The notes below the pieces were generated by a model. The model was not told the DNA's origin. It searched no databases and was given only the letters and a program-made list of their open reading frames with translations. The position numbers and the translations under genes were made by a program. From Paenarthrobacter sp. PH39-S1 (GTDB taxonomy: Bacteria > Actinomycetota > Actinomycetes > Actinomycetales > Micrococcaceae), in contig NZ_JASISR010000025.1 in NCBI RefSeq assembly GCF_030063245.1, positions 1-64,000 on the forward strand: a stretch of 64,000 nucleotides of DNA. Direction: 5' to 3'. Positions 18,081 to 27,039 of the stretch are shown here, piece after piece. Numbering within the stretch: position 1 is the stretch's first letter; every line of letters starts with the position of its first letter.

Positions 18081-18599
18081 ATGAAACCCCTGACTGTGTT
18101 CGGACTGGACGTCGACAAACTGGCCGGCGGACGCCACGGCCATTACCTGATCGAGGAAGAAATGCGGGTGCATCCGCGCACACGCAGGGCCTTCTATTGG
18201 GTCAACTGGATCCTCGTCCTTGAAGTCCTGGTGGGGCTCAGCGCCATCGTCACTGCCCTGATTCTTCAGGTACGCGGCACTCCGGTGGGGTTCGCAGTGT
18301 GGTTCCGCGGCGTCGTCGTGCTGTTCATGACACTGACCCTGTTCTTCTTCGCCTGGCGCGCCGAAGGGGGATATTACTGGGGCTACCAGCGGCTGCGGCT
18401 CTTCAGCCAGATCTTCCCGGTTATCACCTTGGTGGTGGCCACCATCCCGGGCCTATACCCGTATTGGATGGTGGTGGAACAAATCATCTTTGCCGTCCTC
18501 ATGATCGGCATCGCCGACTTCCTCACCAGCGACCACATGCGCAACGCCTATCCCAGCCCGAAGCGGCTGCGGGAGCTCAACGGCCCGGCACCCGAATGA
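18081..18599 (+). CDS. Four-helix membrane protein of unknown function
   Basis: 172 aa with four clear hydrophobic segments: FYWVNWILVLEVLVGLSAIV, VWFRGVVVLFMTLTLFFFAW, FSQIFPVITLVVATIPGLYP and VVEQIIFAVLMIGIADFL. Charged ends (MRVHPRTRR and SPKRLRELNG) fit the positive-inside rule with both termini in the cytoplasm. I do not recognise the family. Its 3' end overlaps the convergent TetR gene by 52 bases, so both ends need checking, but each reads as a natural C-terminus. Confidence 0.6.
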   Translation: MKPLTVFGLDVDKLAGGRHGHYLIEEEMRVHPRTRRAFYWVNWILVLEVLVGLSAIVTALILQVRGTPVGFAVWFRGVVVLFMTLTLFFFAWRAEGGYYWGYQRLRLFSQIFPVITLVVATIPGLYPYWMVVEQIIFAVLMIGIADFLTSDHMRNAYPSPKRLRELNGPAPE

Positions 18600-19213
18600 C
18601 AGCTGACCGCTCCTCGGATCATGCTGATGAGGGCACTGATCAATTCCGGCAGCGCGGGATCATCGGGTTGCTCTGACATGAGCCAGACATCCATCGCCTC
18701 GCCCATTCCCAGCACGACGGCGATCAGCAGGGTGGTTGGCAGATCGTCGCGCACTGCGCCCACGCGTTGACCCGCGGCGATAGCCTGCTCGATCCACGGC
18801 AGTGATGCCTGCTCGATGTCACCTTGTGCGGTCTGGAACTCGGGGTTCTTTGACGCAGCAGCCCAACCCCTTAATAGCGCTGCCAGCTTCGGTGAAGCGG
18901 TGAGGGCTCTCATCAGCTGCAGGTAGTAGCCCTCCAGCACTGACCAGAACGCATCTGCATCACCGCTGGCCAGGTCCGGCAGCGGCCCGACGCGGACGAA
19001 CAGGGCGGCCAATTCGGTCCGTGCGACGTAGGCGTAGAGGTCTTCTTTGCCGTCGAAGTAGTAGTACATCGATCCTTTGGAAATACCGGCGGTACCGATC
19101 ACCCGGTTGAGCGAGGCGTTGTGGAATCCGTGGGCGGCGAACTCGTCCAGAGCCGCCCGCAGAATCGACTGCTGCTGGGCAGGGGGTAGTTTCGAGAATC
19201 GTGGCCTCACCAT
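18548..19213 (-). CDS. TetR-family regulator next to a flavin monooxygenase
   Basis: 221 aa. The DNA-binding part is LDEFAAHGFHNASLNRVIGT with GISKGSMYYYFDGKEDLYAY. The rest is a helical regulatory domain. It starts 4 bases after the stop of the FAD monooxygenase gene on the same strand, so the two form an operon. A 28-base inverted repeat just upstream of that operon (20428-20455) is a strong operator candidate, which would make this an autoregulated, ligand-released repressor. Confidence 0.85.
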   Translation of the reverse strand: MVRPRFSKLPPAQQQSILRAALDEFAAHGFHNASLNRVIGTAGISKGSMYYYFDGKEDLYAYVARTELAALFVRVGPLPDLASGDADAFWSVLEGYYLQLMRALTASPKLAALLRGWAAASKNPEFQTAQGDIEQASLPWIEQAIAAGQRVGAVRDDLPTTLLIAVVLGMGEAMDVWLMSEQPDDPALPELISALISMIRGAVSCHSGAGPLSSRSRFGLG

Positions 19214-19217
19214 TCGT

Positions 19218-20402
19218 TTAGCTGGCCGAGTCCGTTATAGGGAACGGCGGGAGCTCAACGGCATCGTGAAAGCTTCTCCCCATCACGATCCCGGCTACCT
19301 TGGGAAGTCCCATCATTCGCATCACCGTATTCCTTGCAAGAAGTTGAAATCTGTTTTTCGGCGCGAACGCCAGTCCCAAACCGACTGCCGCGTCCTGTTT
19401 GGAGTGCAGCAATGGGGCCAGTCGTTCTTGGTAGCGGGCGAACGCCGAGCGGTGGTCGCCCGTTGTCGCGAGTTCCGTTGCGAGCGTGTAGGCCTCGACC
19501 ATTGCCAGCGCGGAGCCTTGCCCTGCCAGAAACGATGGACACGCTGCCGCATCGCCCACCAACGCAACCTGCCCCCTCGTCCAGGACGGCATCCGGATCT
19601 GGCTCACTGCGTCGAAATAGAAGTTTTTGGCCGGCGTCATCAGGTCGAGCATGGCGGGCACCTCCCACCCTTTGTCGCCCAGCTTCGTCCGCAGCAGGTT
19701 CTCCTGTGCCGTGCGATCGGCAGGTACGTCACCGTCATGTCGAAGGGTGAAGAGGAACAGTGTCGCGTTTTCGCGAAGGGAAAGTCTAATCGCCTGGAAG
19801 CCTACGTCGGCGTACATCATCGCCACGAGCTCGTCGCGTTCCGGATACTGGTCCGCTTCGAACGCGGCCACGACCATGCCCAAGTACCTCTCGAAACACT
19901 CGTCCGGTCCGAACGCGAGCTTTCGCACCCGGGAGTGAAGTCCGTCGGCACCGATGACCAGGTCGAAGTCGCGGGTGCTCCCGCCCTGAAACGTGACCCG
20001 GACACGGTCGACGTCGTCCGTCAAATCCTGCACCGTGTCGCCGAGAATCAGCTCGGCGTCGCCGCCGAGAGCTTCGTAGATCACGGCCGACAGGTCAGAG
20101 CGGGCGAGACTCAAATATCGCTCTACCGACTCCATGATGACCTCGGGTTTAAACGAAGCCACCCGCCGACCCTCGCGATTAACCGCCCTTGCCTCCGTCA
20201 TCACGTACCCACGACGACGCAGCTGGGGCACGATGCCCATCTTCTCCGCCACGTCGAACCCCGCACCCCAAAAGTCAATGAGATACCCGCCGCTGCGGAG
20301 CACTGGTGAGTGTTCCACGAGCGTGACCTCGTGCCCTGCCTTATTCAGCCAGAACGCTACCGTCGGACCGGCGATCCCGGCTCCCACAATCAAGACCTTC
20401 AC
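19218..20402 (-). CDS. FAD-dependent monooxygenase (PHBH/TetX-like group)
   Basis: 394 aa. The N-terminal dinucleotide site is MKVLIVGAGIAGPTVAFWL. The DG motif is DFDLVIGADGLHSRVRK and the second FAD motif GQVALVGDAAACPSFLAGQG. This places it in the class A flavoprotein monooxygenases, which hydroxylate aromatic or polyketide substrates and include tetracycline-inactivating enzymes. Specificity cannot be read from these motifs. It is first gene of a two-gene operon with a TetR repressor, the usual arrangement for inducible detoxification. The ATG at 20402 directly follows the operator region. Confidence 0.85.
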   Translation of the reverse strand: MKVLIVGAGIAGPTVAFWLNKAGHEVTLVEHSPVLRSGGYLIDFWGAGFDVAEKMGIVPQLRRRGYVMTEARAVNREGRRVASFKPEVIMESVERYLSLARSDLSAVIYEALGGDAELILGDTVQDLTDDVDRVRVTFQGGSTRDFDLVIGADGLHSRVRKLAFGPDECFERYLGMVVAAFEADQYPERDELVAMMYADVGFQAIRLSLRENATLFLFTLRHDGDVPADRTAQENLLRTKLGDKGWEVPAMLDLMTPAKNFYFDAVSQIRMPSWTRGQVALVGDAAACPSFLAGQGSALAMVEAYTLATELATTGDHRSAFARYQERLAPLLHSKQDAAVGLGLAFAPKNRFQLLARNTVMRMMGLPKVAGIVMGRSFHDAVELPPFPITDSAS

Positions 20403-20427
20403 AATGAAACCTCGATCCCGCGCTGCC

Positions 20428-20455
20428 TAGACCACCAGTATAAACCAGCGGTCTA
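20428..20455. promoter_or_regulatory. Inverted repeat, probable TetR operator
   Basis: Outer arms TAGACCAC and GCGGTCTA are inverted copies (TAGACC/GGTCTA exact, then near matches) separated by 12 bases. It lies 26 bases before the ATG of the flavin monooxygenase, overlapping where its promoter must be. Size and position fit a TetR-dimer site. Binding by the 18548-19213 product is inference. Confidence 0.6.
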
Positions 20456-20555
20456 TTTCGTCAAGGGCGGCAACGTGGGCTGACGAGCTGACGGGCTGAC
20501 GAAAGCCTGGAGGACTCACTCGACGCAAGCCGTCAAGCGACGGGCACTGCTTGGT

Positions 20556-20636
20556 CTGGCTTGTAGGTTTCACGCCCGGCACGACGGCCACGCCGATCTC
20601 ATCCGCGAATGGATCGACGGCCGCACCGGCATCTGA
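20556..20636 (+). pseudogene. C-terminal scrap of a DinB/DUF664-type protein
   Basis: The frame ending in the TGA at 20634-20636 reads RFHARHDGHADLIREWIDGR then TGI. Members of the DinB/DUF664 group end in a closely similar H-x-GH-x-D...RE-x-IDG helix. Nothing before about 20556 continues the family, so only the last helix survives. Confidence 0.45.
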
Positions 20637-21260
20637 CCGCCTCACGTGGGCACGTCCGAACCGGGGTTCGACCTGCTACGAGCAGGCCATTGTCCCGCCC
20701 GGCCAGTACCTCATCATCGCTGTGGCCCTGGCAGTCAGCTATTCCTATATCGACGGCACGGTCAGCACGGACTTCGCCAGCGCGGCTTTCGATGCGCTGT
20801 GCCCGTTCGTCCAGGTTGTCATCCTGCCGTGGCCCGGAGTCTCCCGATCCCCCTTAACCTCGACCGAACGCGGGCGGAGGACGAGTCTGGGAATGGCGCC
20901 TCCACTCCCGCATGAACAGCAGGTCATTCGTGCCTGCCGATCGACTGTCCTGCCGAACGCCCTCCAGCCGGGGGAACCCGACGGTAAAGCGCGCGAGGAC
21001 AACTCGAAGGTCACCTCGGAGGCAGCTTTGCTGCGGCTTCCAGCCAGGCCACAGGTCACTTCCAGCCAGTGCGTGAATGCTTTCGCCTAAAGACTATCGA
21101 TACAGTCACCGCGTGGAAGGAAGTGCCCAAGGTGCTTCACAACTCATTCATCCCGTCTAATCGTGCCGGCCGCCGGGAGTGAAGTGAACCGGCCGGCCCG
21201 AGGTACCGCGACCCGCGAGTGCTGCCGTCTCCGAGTACTGCTGCTCGTCCGTCCCCGCGA
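20637..21260. other. Gene-poor stretch
   Basis: One long open frame covers part of this region, but its translation has no recognisable motif, no ribosome site and abnormal composition. I see no gene. It may hold the upstream region of the phosphoesterase at 21261. Confidence 0.45.
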
Positions 21261-23057
21261 ATGAGGTCGTTACTTATGACTCTGGTGGGCCTAGCGATGT
21301 TTTCATTCTGCCTTGGATGGCTGACAATCCTCGGCCTGGCGATCAGGACGAAGCGTCGGCGCTGGATATCGTTTGCCCCGCAGCGTAGAGGGAATTTCAT
21401 CCTGCGCGTGGCCGGCACCTCCGTGCTGTTTGGCGTCGGACTCATTTTCTGGCCATGGCAGCCACGTGTTCCGAATGACACGTTCGTTCCGCTGCCTTGG
21501 CTCTTTGCTGTCGACGCCTTCCTCGGCGGTTTATGCCTGGCTGCAGCGGCCCTTTCATCGCGGACCCTGCCGCTCACCGTCGGGAAAACACCAGTGGACC
21601 GCAGCCGGCAAAACGTCAGCAGCCGCGTCGCCCGGGCGGACCGGGCGCACGTCGCTGTCTGGATGTCACGGTCGGCGTTCCTTCTGACCGTGACGGCTGC
21701 CGCTTCATGGATGATTTTCAACCGAATTGCCCCATCCGGCACAGGTGCGAGGGGAGCGGGCGCTTCCGTGCTTGCCAACGAGGCAGCCATCCGGCGCCGG
21801 GTCAAACACGTAGTGGTCCTGGTGCAGGAAAACCACACCACGGATAACTATTTCGGTGGTCTGGCACCTTATGGGGCCAACGTTGCTACGAACTGGCCGG
21901 TTCAGCCCAACCCTCCTGCGACCGACCAGCCGCACGACCGGAAGGCCTATGCCCGATGGCTGGATGGCGGCACGGGCACCCACACCCAGTTCGATACCCT
22001 CTCCGTAATTCCTTACTACGCGTATCTGGCGGTAACCGGAGCTTTCTTGGAAAATCACTGCAGCGGGTTCGGCACCGATTCCACGCCCAACCACCTGCTG
22101 CTCATGGGAGGACAAAGCCCTACTCTGCGCAATCCCGGAAGTACCCCTGTCCCGGACTGGGACATGCCCTCCATTCCCGGCCTGGCTCAAGAGGCAGGCG
22201 TCAGTTGGCGCTGCTACACCGCGGGCAATCACTACCCGGCCCGCTATTACAGCCAACTCAAAAACTCCCCCAACCTGCTGGCCAGCTCCGCCTTCCGGAC
22301 CGACGCCGAATCAGGGTCTCTGCCCGCCCTGTCCTATGTGTGGCATAACCGGGCAGGAAATGAGCATCCCACGGACAGCGTGACAGCGGGAATGGACACC
22401 GTCTGGCAGGCGGTGGACGCCGTCGTGCGGGCCGGAGATTGGGACGACACCGTTTTCCTTCTGACCTGGGACGACTGGGGTGGCTGGGATGATCACGTCG
22501 TCACGCCTAACATCGAACACACCCCCGACGGCGTACAGCTGGCCTACGGTCCCAGGGTGCCGCTCATCATGTTCGGCGGAGCCGTGCGGCCCGGCATCGA
22601 TAGCCGTTGGTCGTCCCACGTCGGGATCGGGAAGTCGGTCCTGCAGCTTCTGGGCCTGCCTCCCCTCGGCGTCGACAGGGTCGACGGCGACGCCGGCCTT
22701 GCGGACCTGATCGACCCTGCCCTGCACCGGCCCGCACCACCACCCTACGGCTCCCCGATTATCATGCCGCCCCCACCGTCCCCGCGGCCCCGCCCCGCCC
22801 CGACACCCGCAGCTCCGCCAGCCGCCTCAAATCCGGTATCCCCGGTGATCCTCCGAAACGGCAGCACCCTTCCACCGCCCCACGACGCCCCGCTCCAGGC
22901 CCAACGGACAACCGAGCCCCCCGGTCCCACGGCCGCGGATTCATCATCCAACGCCCCTCTCCAACGTGAACGCACGAGCCGGACAACTTCGATCGGCGCT
23001 CCTGCGCGCGGCTCTGTCCTACCGACGCCGTCGGCCTCAAAGCCCTTTCGCCGATAA
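21261..23057 (+). CDS. Membrane-anchored phosphoesterase with proline-rich, probably chimeric tail
   Basis: About 598 aa. Several N-terminal helices (LLMTLVGLAMFSFCLGWLTI; LRVAGTSVLFGVGLIFWPW; a third before residue 190) anchor it. A phospholipase-C/acid-phosphatase-type domain follows: VKHVVVLVQENHTTDNYFGG, HCSGFGTDSTPNHLLLMGG, then FLLTWDDWGGWDDHV with likely metal-binding aspartates and histidine. The catalytic domain should be extracytoplasmic. After about residue 495 the sequence turns proline-rich (PPPPSPRPRPAPTPAAPPA). The last 30 residues are antisense to a GNAT remnant, so the natural end was probably earlier. The start at 21261 (MRSLLMTL) is a choice; 21276 is possible. It is the second phosphoesterase in the region, the first being broken. 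Confidence 0.75.
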   Translation: MRSLLMTLVGLAMFSFCLGWLTILGLAIRTKRRRWISFAPQRRGNFILRVAGTSVLFGVGLIFWPWQPRVPNDTFVPLPWLFAVDAFLGGLCLAAAALSSRTLPLTVGKTPVDRSRQNVSSRVARADRAHVAVWMSRSAFLLTVTAAASWMIFNRIAPSGTGARGAGASVLANEAAIRRRVKHVVVLVQENHTTDNYFGGLAPYGANVATNWPVQPNPPATDQPHDRKAYARWLDGGTGTHTQFDTLSVIPYYAYLAVTGAFLENHCSGFGTDSTPNHLLLMGGQSPTLRNPGSTPVPDWDMPSIPGLAQEAGVSWRCYTAGNHYPARYYSQLKNSPNLLASSAFRTDAESGSLPALSYVWHNRAGNEHPTDSVTAGMDTVWQAVDAVVRAGDWDDTVFLLTWDDWGGWDDHVVTPNIEHTPDGVQLAYGPRVPLIMFGGAVRPGIDSRWSSHVGIGKSVLQLLGLPPLGVDRVDGDAGLADLIDPALHRPAPPPYGSPIIMPPPPSPRPRPAPTPAAPPAASNPVSPVILRNGSTLPPPHDAPLQAQRTTEPPGPTAADSSSNAPLQRERTSRTTSIGAPARGSVLPTPSASKPFRR

Positions 23058-23089
23058 AACTCGCGGGCACGAGGATTCTCGGCGGCCAT
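22967..23089 (-). pseudogene. GNAT acetyltransferase C-terminal fragment, antisense to the phosphoesterase end
   Basis: The minus strand reads ENPRAREFYRRKGFEADGVG, then a strand ending EVVRLVR. N-x-x-A-x-x-F-Y-x-x-x-GF is the classic end of a GNAT fold (acetyl-CoA site helix and last strand). No N-terminal part follows upstream of 23089. It is a remnant left by recombination. Confidence 0.6.
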
Positions 23090-23335
23090 TCAGAGATTGA
23101 GCACAGTTAGTGTTGCCGTCCAACGCGTAACAGTTACGCCCCGGTCCGAGGTGGAGTGCTGCCGGGACGTATTCCCGCAACGGGCGCAGATGCGGGGAGC
23201 GCTCCGGTCAGCTGTGGCTTGGTCCCCGGCCGGGTGCAGCGCCTGCGGTCAGCGCGGGGGACAATTCCCACTGAAGCCCGACGGCGTCACCGGCCAGCCG
23301 CCGTCGGCCGCCTATTTGGTGACGCAGGATCGCGG

Positions 23336-24544
23336 TCAGCGCGCCTTCAGCCGCCACAGGGAACTGACCTCCGCCGACCTCGCCGCATGCAGCGGGTCGG
23401 TGCTGTCGGAGGCGCGGCGGTGCGTGGGTTTTGTTTCCATACGTCCGACGACCGTCAGTCCGGAGGCCTCGAACATGGCCAGCAGGTCAGCGCGGGAGCG
23501 CAATCCCAGGTGCTCCGCCAGATCGGACAGCACCAGCCAGCCCTCCCCGTCCGGTTCCAGATGGTCCTTGAGTCCCTGCAGGAAGCGGCGCAGCATGTTG
23601 CTGTCGGGATCGTAGACCGCGTAGTCCAGCGTTGAGGCCGGCTGAGCCGGGATCCAGGGCGGGTTGCACACCACCAGGGAAGCCCGTCCGGCGGGAAACA
23701 GATCCGTTTCGATTACGTCCACCCGGTCCGCAAGTCCCAGGTTGGCCAGGTTTTCCCGGGCGCAGGCAACCGCACGCCGGTCCTGATCGGTCGCGACGAT
23801 GTGGCTCATCCCCCGACGGCCAAGAATCGCGGCCAGGACGCCGGTGCCGGTGCCGACGTCGAACGCGAGGGCACCGGCAGGGAGCGTTGCGGTGGCGACC
23901 AAATCCAGATATTCGCCCCGTACCGGGGAAAAAACGCCGTAATGCGGGTAGATGCGCTTCCCCAGCGCTGGAACGTCCACGCCCTTGTGTCGCCACTCAT
24001 GCGCCCCGATGACACCCAGGAGCTCCCGCAAGGCAATGACCGCGGGCCGGGTGGGCCCTCCAAAGGCTTCCGCGCAGGCCAGCGCCACATCGGGTGCGCG
24101 GCGGAGCGGAATGCTGTAATCCGGCTCTAGCGGGACCAGCAACATTCCCAAGACCTGGGCAAGACGTGAGCGGTTCTCACGATGCTGCCGGAAGGCCGCT
24201 GCCGGGGTCTTCGCCGGTGCCTGCCGCTGTTTGCCGACGCGCCGCGTCAGGGCGCTGAGCATTTGCCGGGCGTTCTGAAAATCACCGCGCCAGAGAATTC
24301 CGATTCCCTTGTCCGCGTACCGGTAAGCCGCGTCCGCGCTCATCCGATCGTCGGCCACCACGAGCTGCTCGGGCGCGGCGCGCCGGCTCTGGGAATGCCA
24401 CAAGGCGTGATGTTCCACGCCGTCTTCCTTCCAGCGGATGGTCCCCTGCTCACGGACTTCCGGGGCGGCCCCGTTCGCATCGCCACTGCCCCGGTCCGCG
24501 CCGCTCCGGTCCGCGCTGTCCGATTCTTCCCAGGTCATTTCCAT
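23336..24544 (-). CDS. Class I SAM-dependent methyltransferase (PrmC/RlmG-like)
   Basis: 402 aa. The methyltransferase core has motif I at residues 226-240 (LAFDVGTGTGVLAAIL), an acidic end to strand 2 (VATDQD) and the NPPW motif at 294-297 (VVCNPPWIP). NPPW/NPPY is found in enzymes that methylate an amide or exocyclic amino group (glutamine in release factors, adenine or guanine in nucleic acids). The N-terminal 190 residues are a helical domain that probably binds the substrate. The length exceeds PrmC (about 285 aa), so I do not call it that. The first 40 residues are acidic and low-complexity, so the start could be later. Confidence 0.75.
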   Translation of the reverse strand: MEMTWEESDSADRSGADRGSGDANGAAPEVREQGTIRWKEDGVEHHALWHSQSRRAAPEQLVVADDRMSADAAYRYADKGIGILWRGDFQNARQMLSALTRRVGKQRQAPAKTPAAAFRQHRENRSRLAQVLGMLLVPLEPDYSIPLRRAPDVALACAEAFGGPTRPAVIALRELLGVIGAHEWRHKGVDVPALGKRIYPHYGVFSPVRGEYLDLVATATLPAGALAFDVGTGTGVLAAILGRRGMSHIVATDQDRRAVACARENLANLGLADRVDVIETDLFPAGRASLVVCNPPWIPAQPASTLDYAVYDPDSNMLRRFLQGLKDHLEPDGEGWLVLSDLAEHLGLRSRADLLAMFEASGLTVVGRMETKPTHRRASDSTDPLHAARSAEVSSLWRLKAR

Positions 24545-24771
24545 CGCGATCCGTTCTTCGGGACTTACGGCCGCTACACCCTCCCGCTCGTTTCCACTGG
24601 ACAGTACGATGACGGCTCCTGGCTTAGATACGGTGGTTCGGGCGGCTGCCGACGGAATGCCTGGCCACCCGAAACAGCTGCTGAAACGGTTGCCGTTTCC
24701 ATGCTACCAACGGCGGCCTCGAACCCCCCGCGCCTCCCACCCGTTATCCGGCCCGCGCCAGCCACCCCAAG

Positions 24772-24825
24772 TAGGTAGCAGATATGGCACTCAAAACCGT
24801 GTTTGAGTGCCATATCTGCTACCTA
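24772..24825. repeat. 24-bp perfect inverted repeat between divergent genes
   Basis: The left arm 24772-24795 (TAGGTAGCAGATATGGCACT plus CAAA) and right arm 24802-24825 are exact reverse complements around a 6-base loop. It lies between the methyltransferase (start 24544, leftward) and the DUF3054 gene (start 24881, rightward), so it is upstream of both and is not placed as a normal terminator. It has no T-run. It could be a mobile palindromic repeat or a regulatory hairpin in the DUF3054 leader. Confidence 0.8.
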
Positions 24826-24880
24826 GTTGGGTGAGGTGGTGGGGTGGGGTGGTCGACGGCGGCGGGGCCGGTAAGCTGAT

Positions 24881-25309
24881 GTGGTGACAGAAACGCGGAA
24901 AACCAGCAATCCCCCGGTCAGCCGCGGCATCGTGATCTACGCCGCAGCCGCCGATCTCATTGTGGTGCTGGTCTTCGCGGCCACCGGCAGGGCGAGTCAT
25001 GCCGAGACCCACCCGCTGCTGGGCGTCCTCACCACGGCGTGGCCCTTCCTTGCCGGTCTCGTCGTCGGCTGGGCCACCAGCCGGGCGTGGAGAGCGCCGC
25101 TGCGGCTCTGGCCACACGGCGTCGCCGTCTGGGCGGTTACGGTGGCAGCCGGCATGGTGCTCCGCCTGCTGTCCGGCCAGACCGCCCAACTTCCCTTCGT
25201 CGTCGTCGCCCTTGTCGTGTTGGCGGTATTTCTGCTCGGGCACCGGGCCCTAGCCGGCCTGGTGCGGCGGCGCATGAACCACGACTCGGGCCACGCTGTT
25301 TTGCGCTAA
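24881..25309 (+). CDS. DUF3054 membrane protein
   Basis: About 142 aa with four helices. The family signature YAAAADLIVVLVFAATGRAS is near the N-terminus, followed by TAWPFLAGLVVGWATSRAW and LWPHGVAVWAVTVAAGMVLR. Function of the family is unknown. Start codons GTG 24881 and GTG 24884 are both possible. The leader contains the long inverted repeat ending 56 bases upstream. Confidence 0.8.
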   Translation: MVTETRKTSNPPVSRGIVIYAAAADLIVVLVFAATGRASHAETHPLLGVLTTAWPFLAGLVVGWATSRAWRAPLRLWPHGVAVWAVTVAAGMVLRLLSGQTAQLPFVVVALVVLAVFLLGHRALAGLVRRRMNHDSGHAVLR

Positions 25310-25415
25310 CCTCGAAGTCAGTCAAAAAATTTCAGCAGAGCCGGCAATACGGCCGGATGTGCCTGCCGGGTCCGACGAGCCGGCTGCGACAGTGCAAAAT
25401 GATTGGATTCCTCCT

Positions 25416-25697
25416 GTGATCACCGCTTTTGTCCTGATAAAGACCGATGCTTCCCGGATTCCGGAAGCCGCACAGGAAATTTCCGAGCTCGATGGCATCA
25501 GCGAGGTGTATTCGGTCACCGGAGAATGGGATCTGATCGCCGTCGCCCGGGTGACCCGCCATGACGACCTGGCGGACGTGATTGCCGACCGGTTGTCCAA
25601 GGTCGAGGGCGTCGTGTCAACGACGACGCAGATTTCCTTCCGGGCGTATTCGCAGCATGACCTCGACGCCGCGTTCTCCCTCGGCTTCGACCACTAA
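25416..25697 (+). CDS. Stand-alone Lrp/AsnC ligand-binding (RAM) domain protein
   Basis: 93 aa from a GTG start (VITAFVLIKTDASRIPEAAQ). It contains the RAM-domain pattern ISEVYSVTGEWDLIAVARV and the end VSTTTQISFRAYSQ. It has no helix-turn-helix, so it is the small-ligand or amino-acid sensing part alone, which forms ring-shaped oligomers in known members. It sits convergent to trpD. Actinobacteria often keep such a protein near the respiratory genes, but a direct role there is not established. Confidence 0.85.
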   Translation: MITAFVLIKTDASRIPEAAQEISELDGISEVYSVTGEWDLIAVARVTRHDDLADVIADRLSKVEGVVSTTTQISFRAYSQHDLDAAFSLGFDH

Positions 25698-25788
25698 CTG
25701 CCCGGGAAACGTCCCGCGGGTTGAGTCATCGGTTCCCTGACCAGGGATCCTTGACGGCGGCCTGTGGAGAAGTCAGTCTGCGGTGCAG

Positions 25789-26856
25789 TCAGTCCGCTAC
25801 GCCCGTTGAATGGCGGATCCATTTGGCCAGCACGTCGGCGGCGCGCCCGCTGTCGATTGCCGCTTCCGCTGTCCGCAGGCTCGCCCGCAGGCGCTCCAGC
25901 AGTGAACCCTGCGCCGAACGGTTGACGGCCACCAGACCCGCTGCCGCGTTAAGTACGACGGCGTCACGCACCGGACCTTTTTCGCCCGCCAAAACCCGGT
26001 GGACGACTTCGGCGTTGTACACCGCATTCAGGCCGCGGAGATCGGCAATGGTGGCGCGCGCAAGGCCCAGATCGGCCGGCTCAAGTTCCGAGACCGTAAT
26101 GGCGCCATCCCGGACCTCCCAGATTGTGGAAGGCCCCGTCGTCGTCAATTCGTCCAGCCCGTCGCTGCCGCGGAACACCAGCGCGCGCGTACCGCGGGCG
26201 GCGAACACTCCGGCGACCAGCGGTGCCATGGCCGCATCTGCCACGCCGACCGCGGAGGCCGAAACCCGCGCCGGATTGGTCAGCGGGCCCAGGAAGTTGA
26301 AGGCAGTGGGGATACCCATTTCACGCCGCGGCACGGCAGCGTGGCGCATGGACGGGTGGAATACCTGGGCAAAGCAGAACGTAATGCCCACGCTCGTGGC
26401 CGCCGACGCCACCCGATCCACGTCCATGTCCAGCCGCACCCCCAGTGCCTCCAGGACATCGGCGGACCCGGCGGCGGAGGACGAGGCACGGTTTCCATGC
26501 TTGACGACCTTGGTGCCCGCCCCCGCACAGACAAGGGCCGCCATCGTCGAAATATTGACGGTATTCAGCCGATCACCGCCGGTCCCGACGATGTCCAGGG
26601 CATCCCCCTCCACCATCAGCGGGCGCCCGTTGTCCAGCATTGCATCGACCAGCCCGACGACCTCAGCCACGGTTTCCCCTTTGGCCCGAAGCGCCACCAG
26701 GAAACCGGCTATCTGAGAAGGAGTCGCGGCACCTTCCATAATGGTGTTCATCGCCCAACGGGTCTCCGCGGCCGAAAGGTCACTTCCCGCGATGAGCGTG
26801 GAAAGAAGGGCGGGCCAGGTGGGTTTCTGTTCGGGCGCTGATGCTGTTGAGGTCAC
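25789..26856 (-). CDS. trpD: Anthranilate phosphoribosyltransferase
   Basis: 355 aa. It joins anthranilate to PRPP, the second committed step of tryptophan synthesis, in the cytoplasm. The PRPP-binding loop [20 protein letters not shown] and the [15 protein letters not shown] segment (anthranilate site) are intact, as are the N-terminal helical domain ([18 protein letters not shown]) and the [12 protein letters not shown] block. It stands apart from other trp genes and reads away from the cytochrome genes that start on the other side. Confidence 0.95.
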   Translation of the reverse strand: MTSTASAPEQKPTWPALLSTLIAGSDLSAAETRWAMNTIMEGAATPSQIAGFLVALRAKGETVAEVVGLVDAMLDNGRPLMVEGDALDIVGTGGDRLNTVNISTMAALVCAGAGTKVVKHGNRASSSAAGSADVLEALGVRLDMDVDRVASAATSVGITFCFAQVFHPSMRHAAVPRREMGIPTAFNFLGPLTNPARVSASAVGVADAAMAPLVAGVFAARGTRALVFRGSDGLDELTTTGPSTIWEVRDGAITVSELEPADLGLARATIADLRGLNAVYNAEVVHRVLAGEKGPVRDAVVLNAAAGLVAVNRSAQGSLLERLRASLRTAEAAIDSGRAADVLAKWIRHSTGVAD

Positions 26857-27039
26857 CTACTGATGCTAGCGAGCCAAGACACCGATGAACGAATAAGTTC
26901 CGCCGCTTCCGTGGACACGCCGCGGCGTCCCCGGCGCCTGAACGGCCACAATGCCCGGATTTCGCGGCTTTGTAGAAAAAGAATCGGCAAAACGCATTTT
27001 GCGTTGGGCAGCACGGAGTTTTATGGACATAATGTCTAT

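Noticed and set aside
19077-20309. 410-codon plus-strand frame across the flavin monooxygenase
   Set aside because: The minus-strand monooxygenase explains the region; the plus frame is histidine/arginine-rich noise.
20551-21090. 179-codon plus-strand frame after the monooxygenase operon
   Set aside because: No motif, no ribosome site. It overlaps the DinB-like scrap in another frame.
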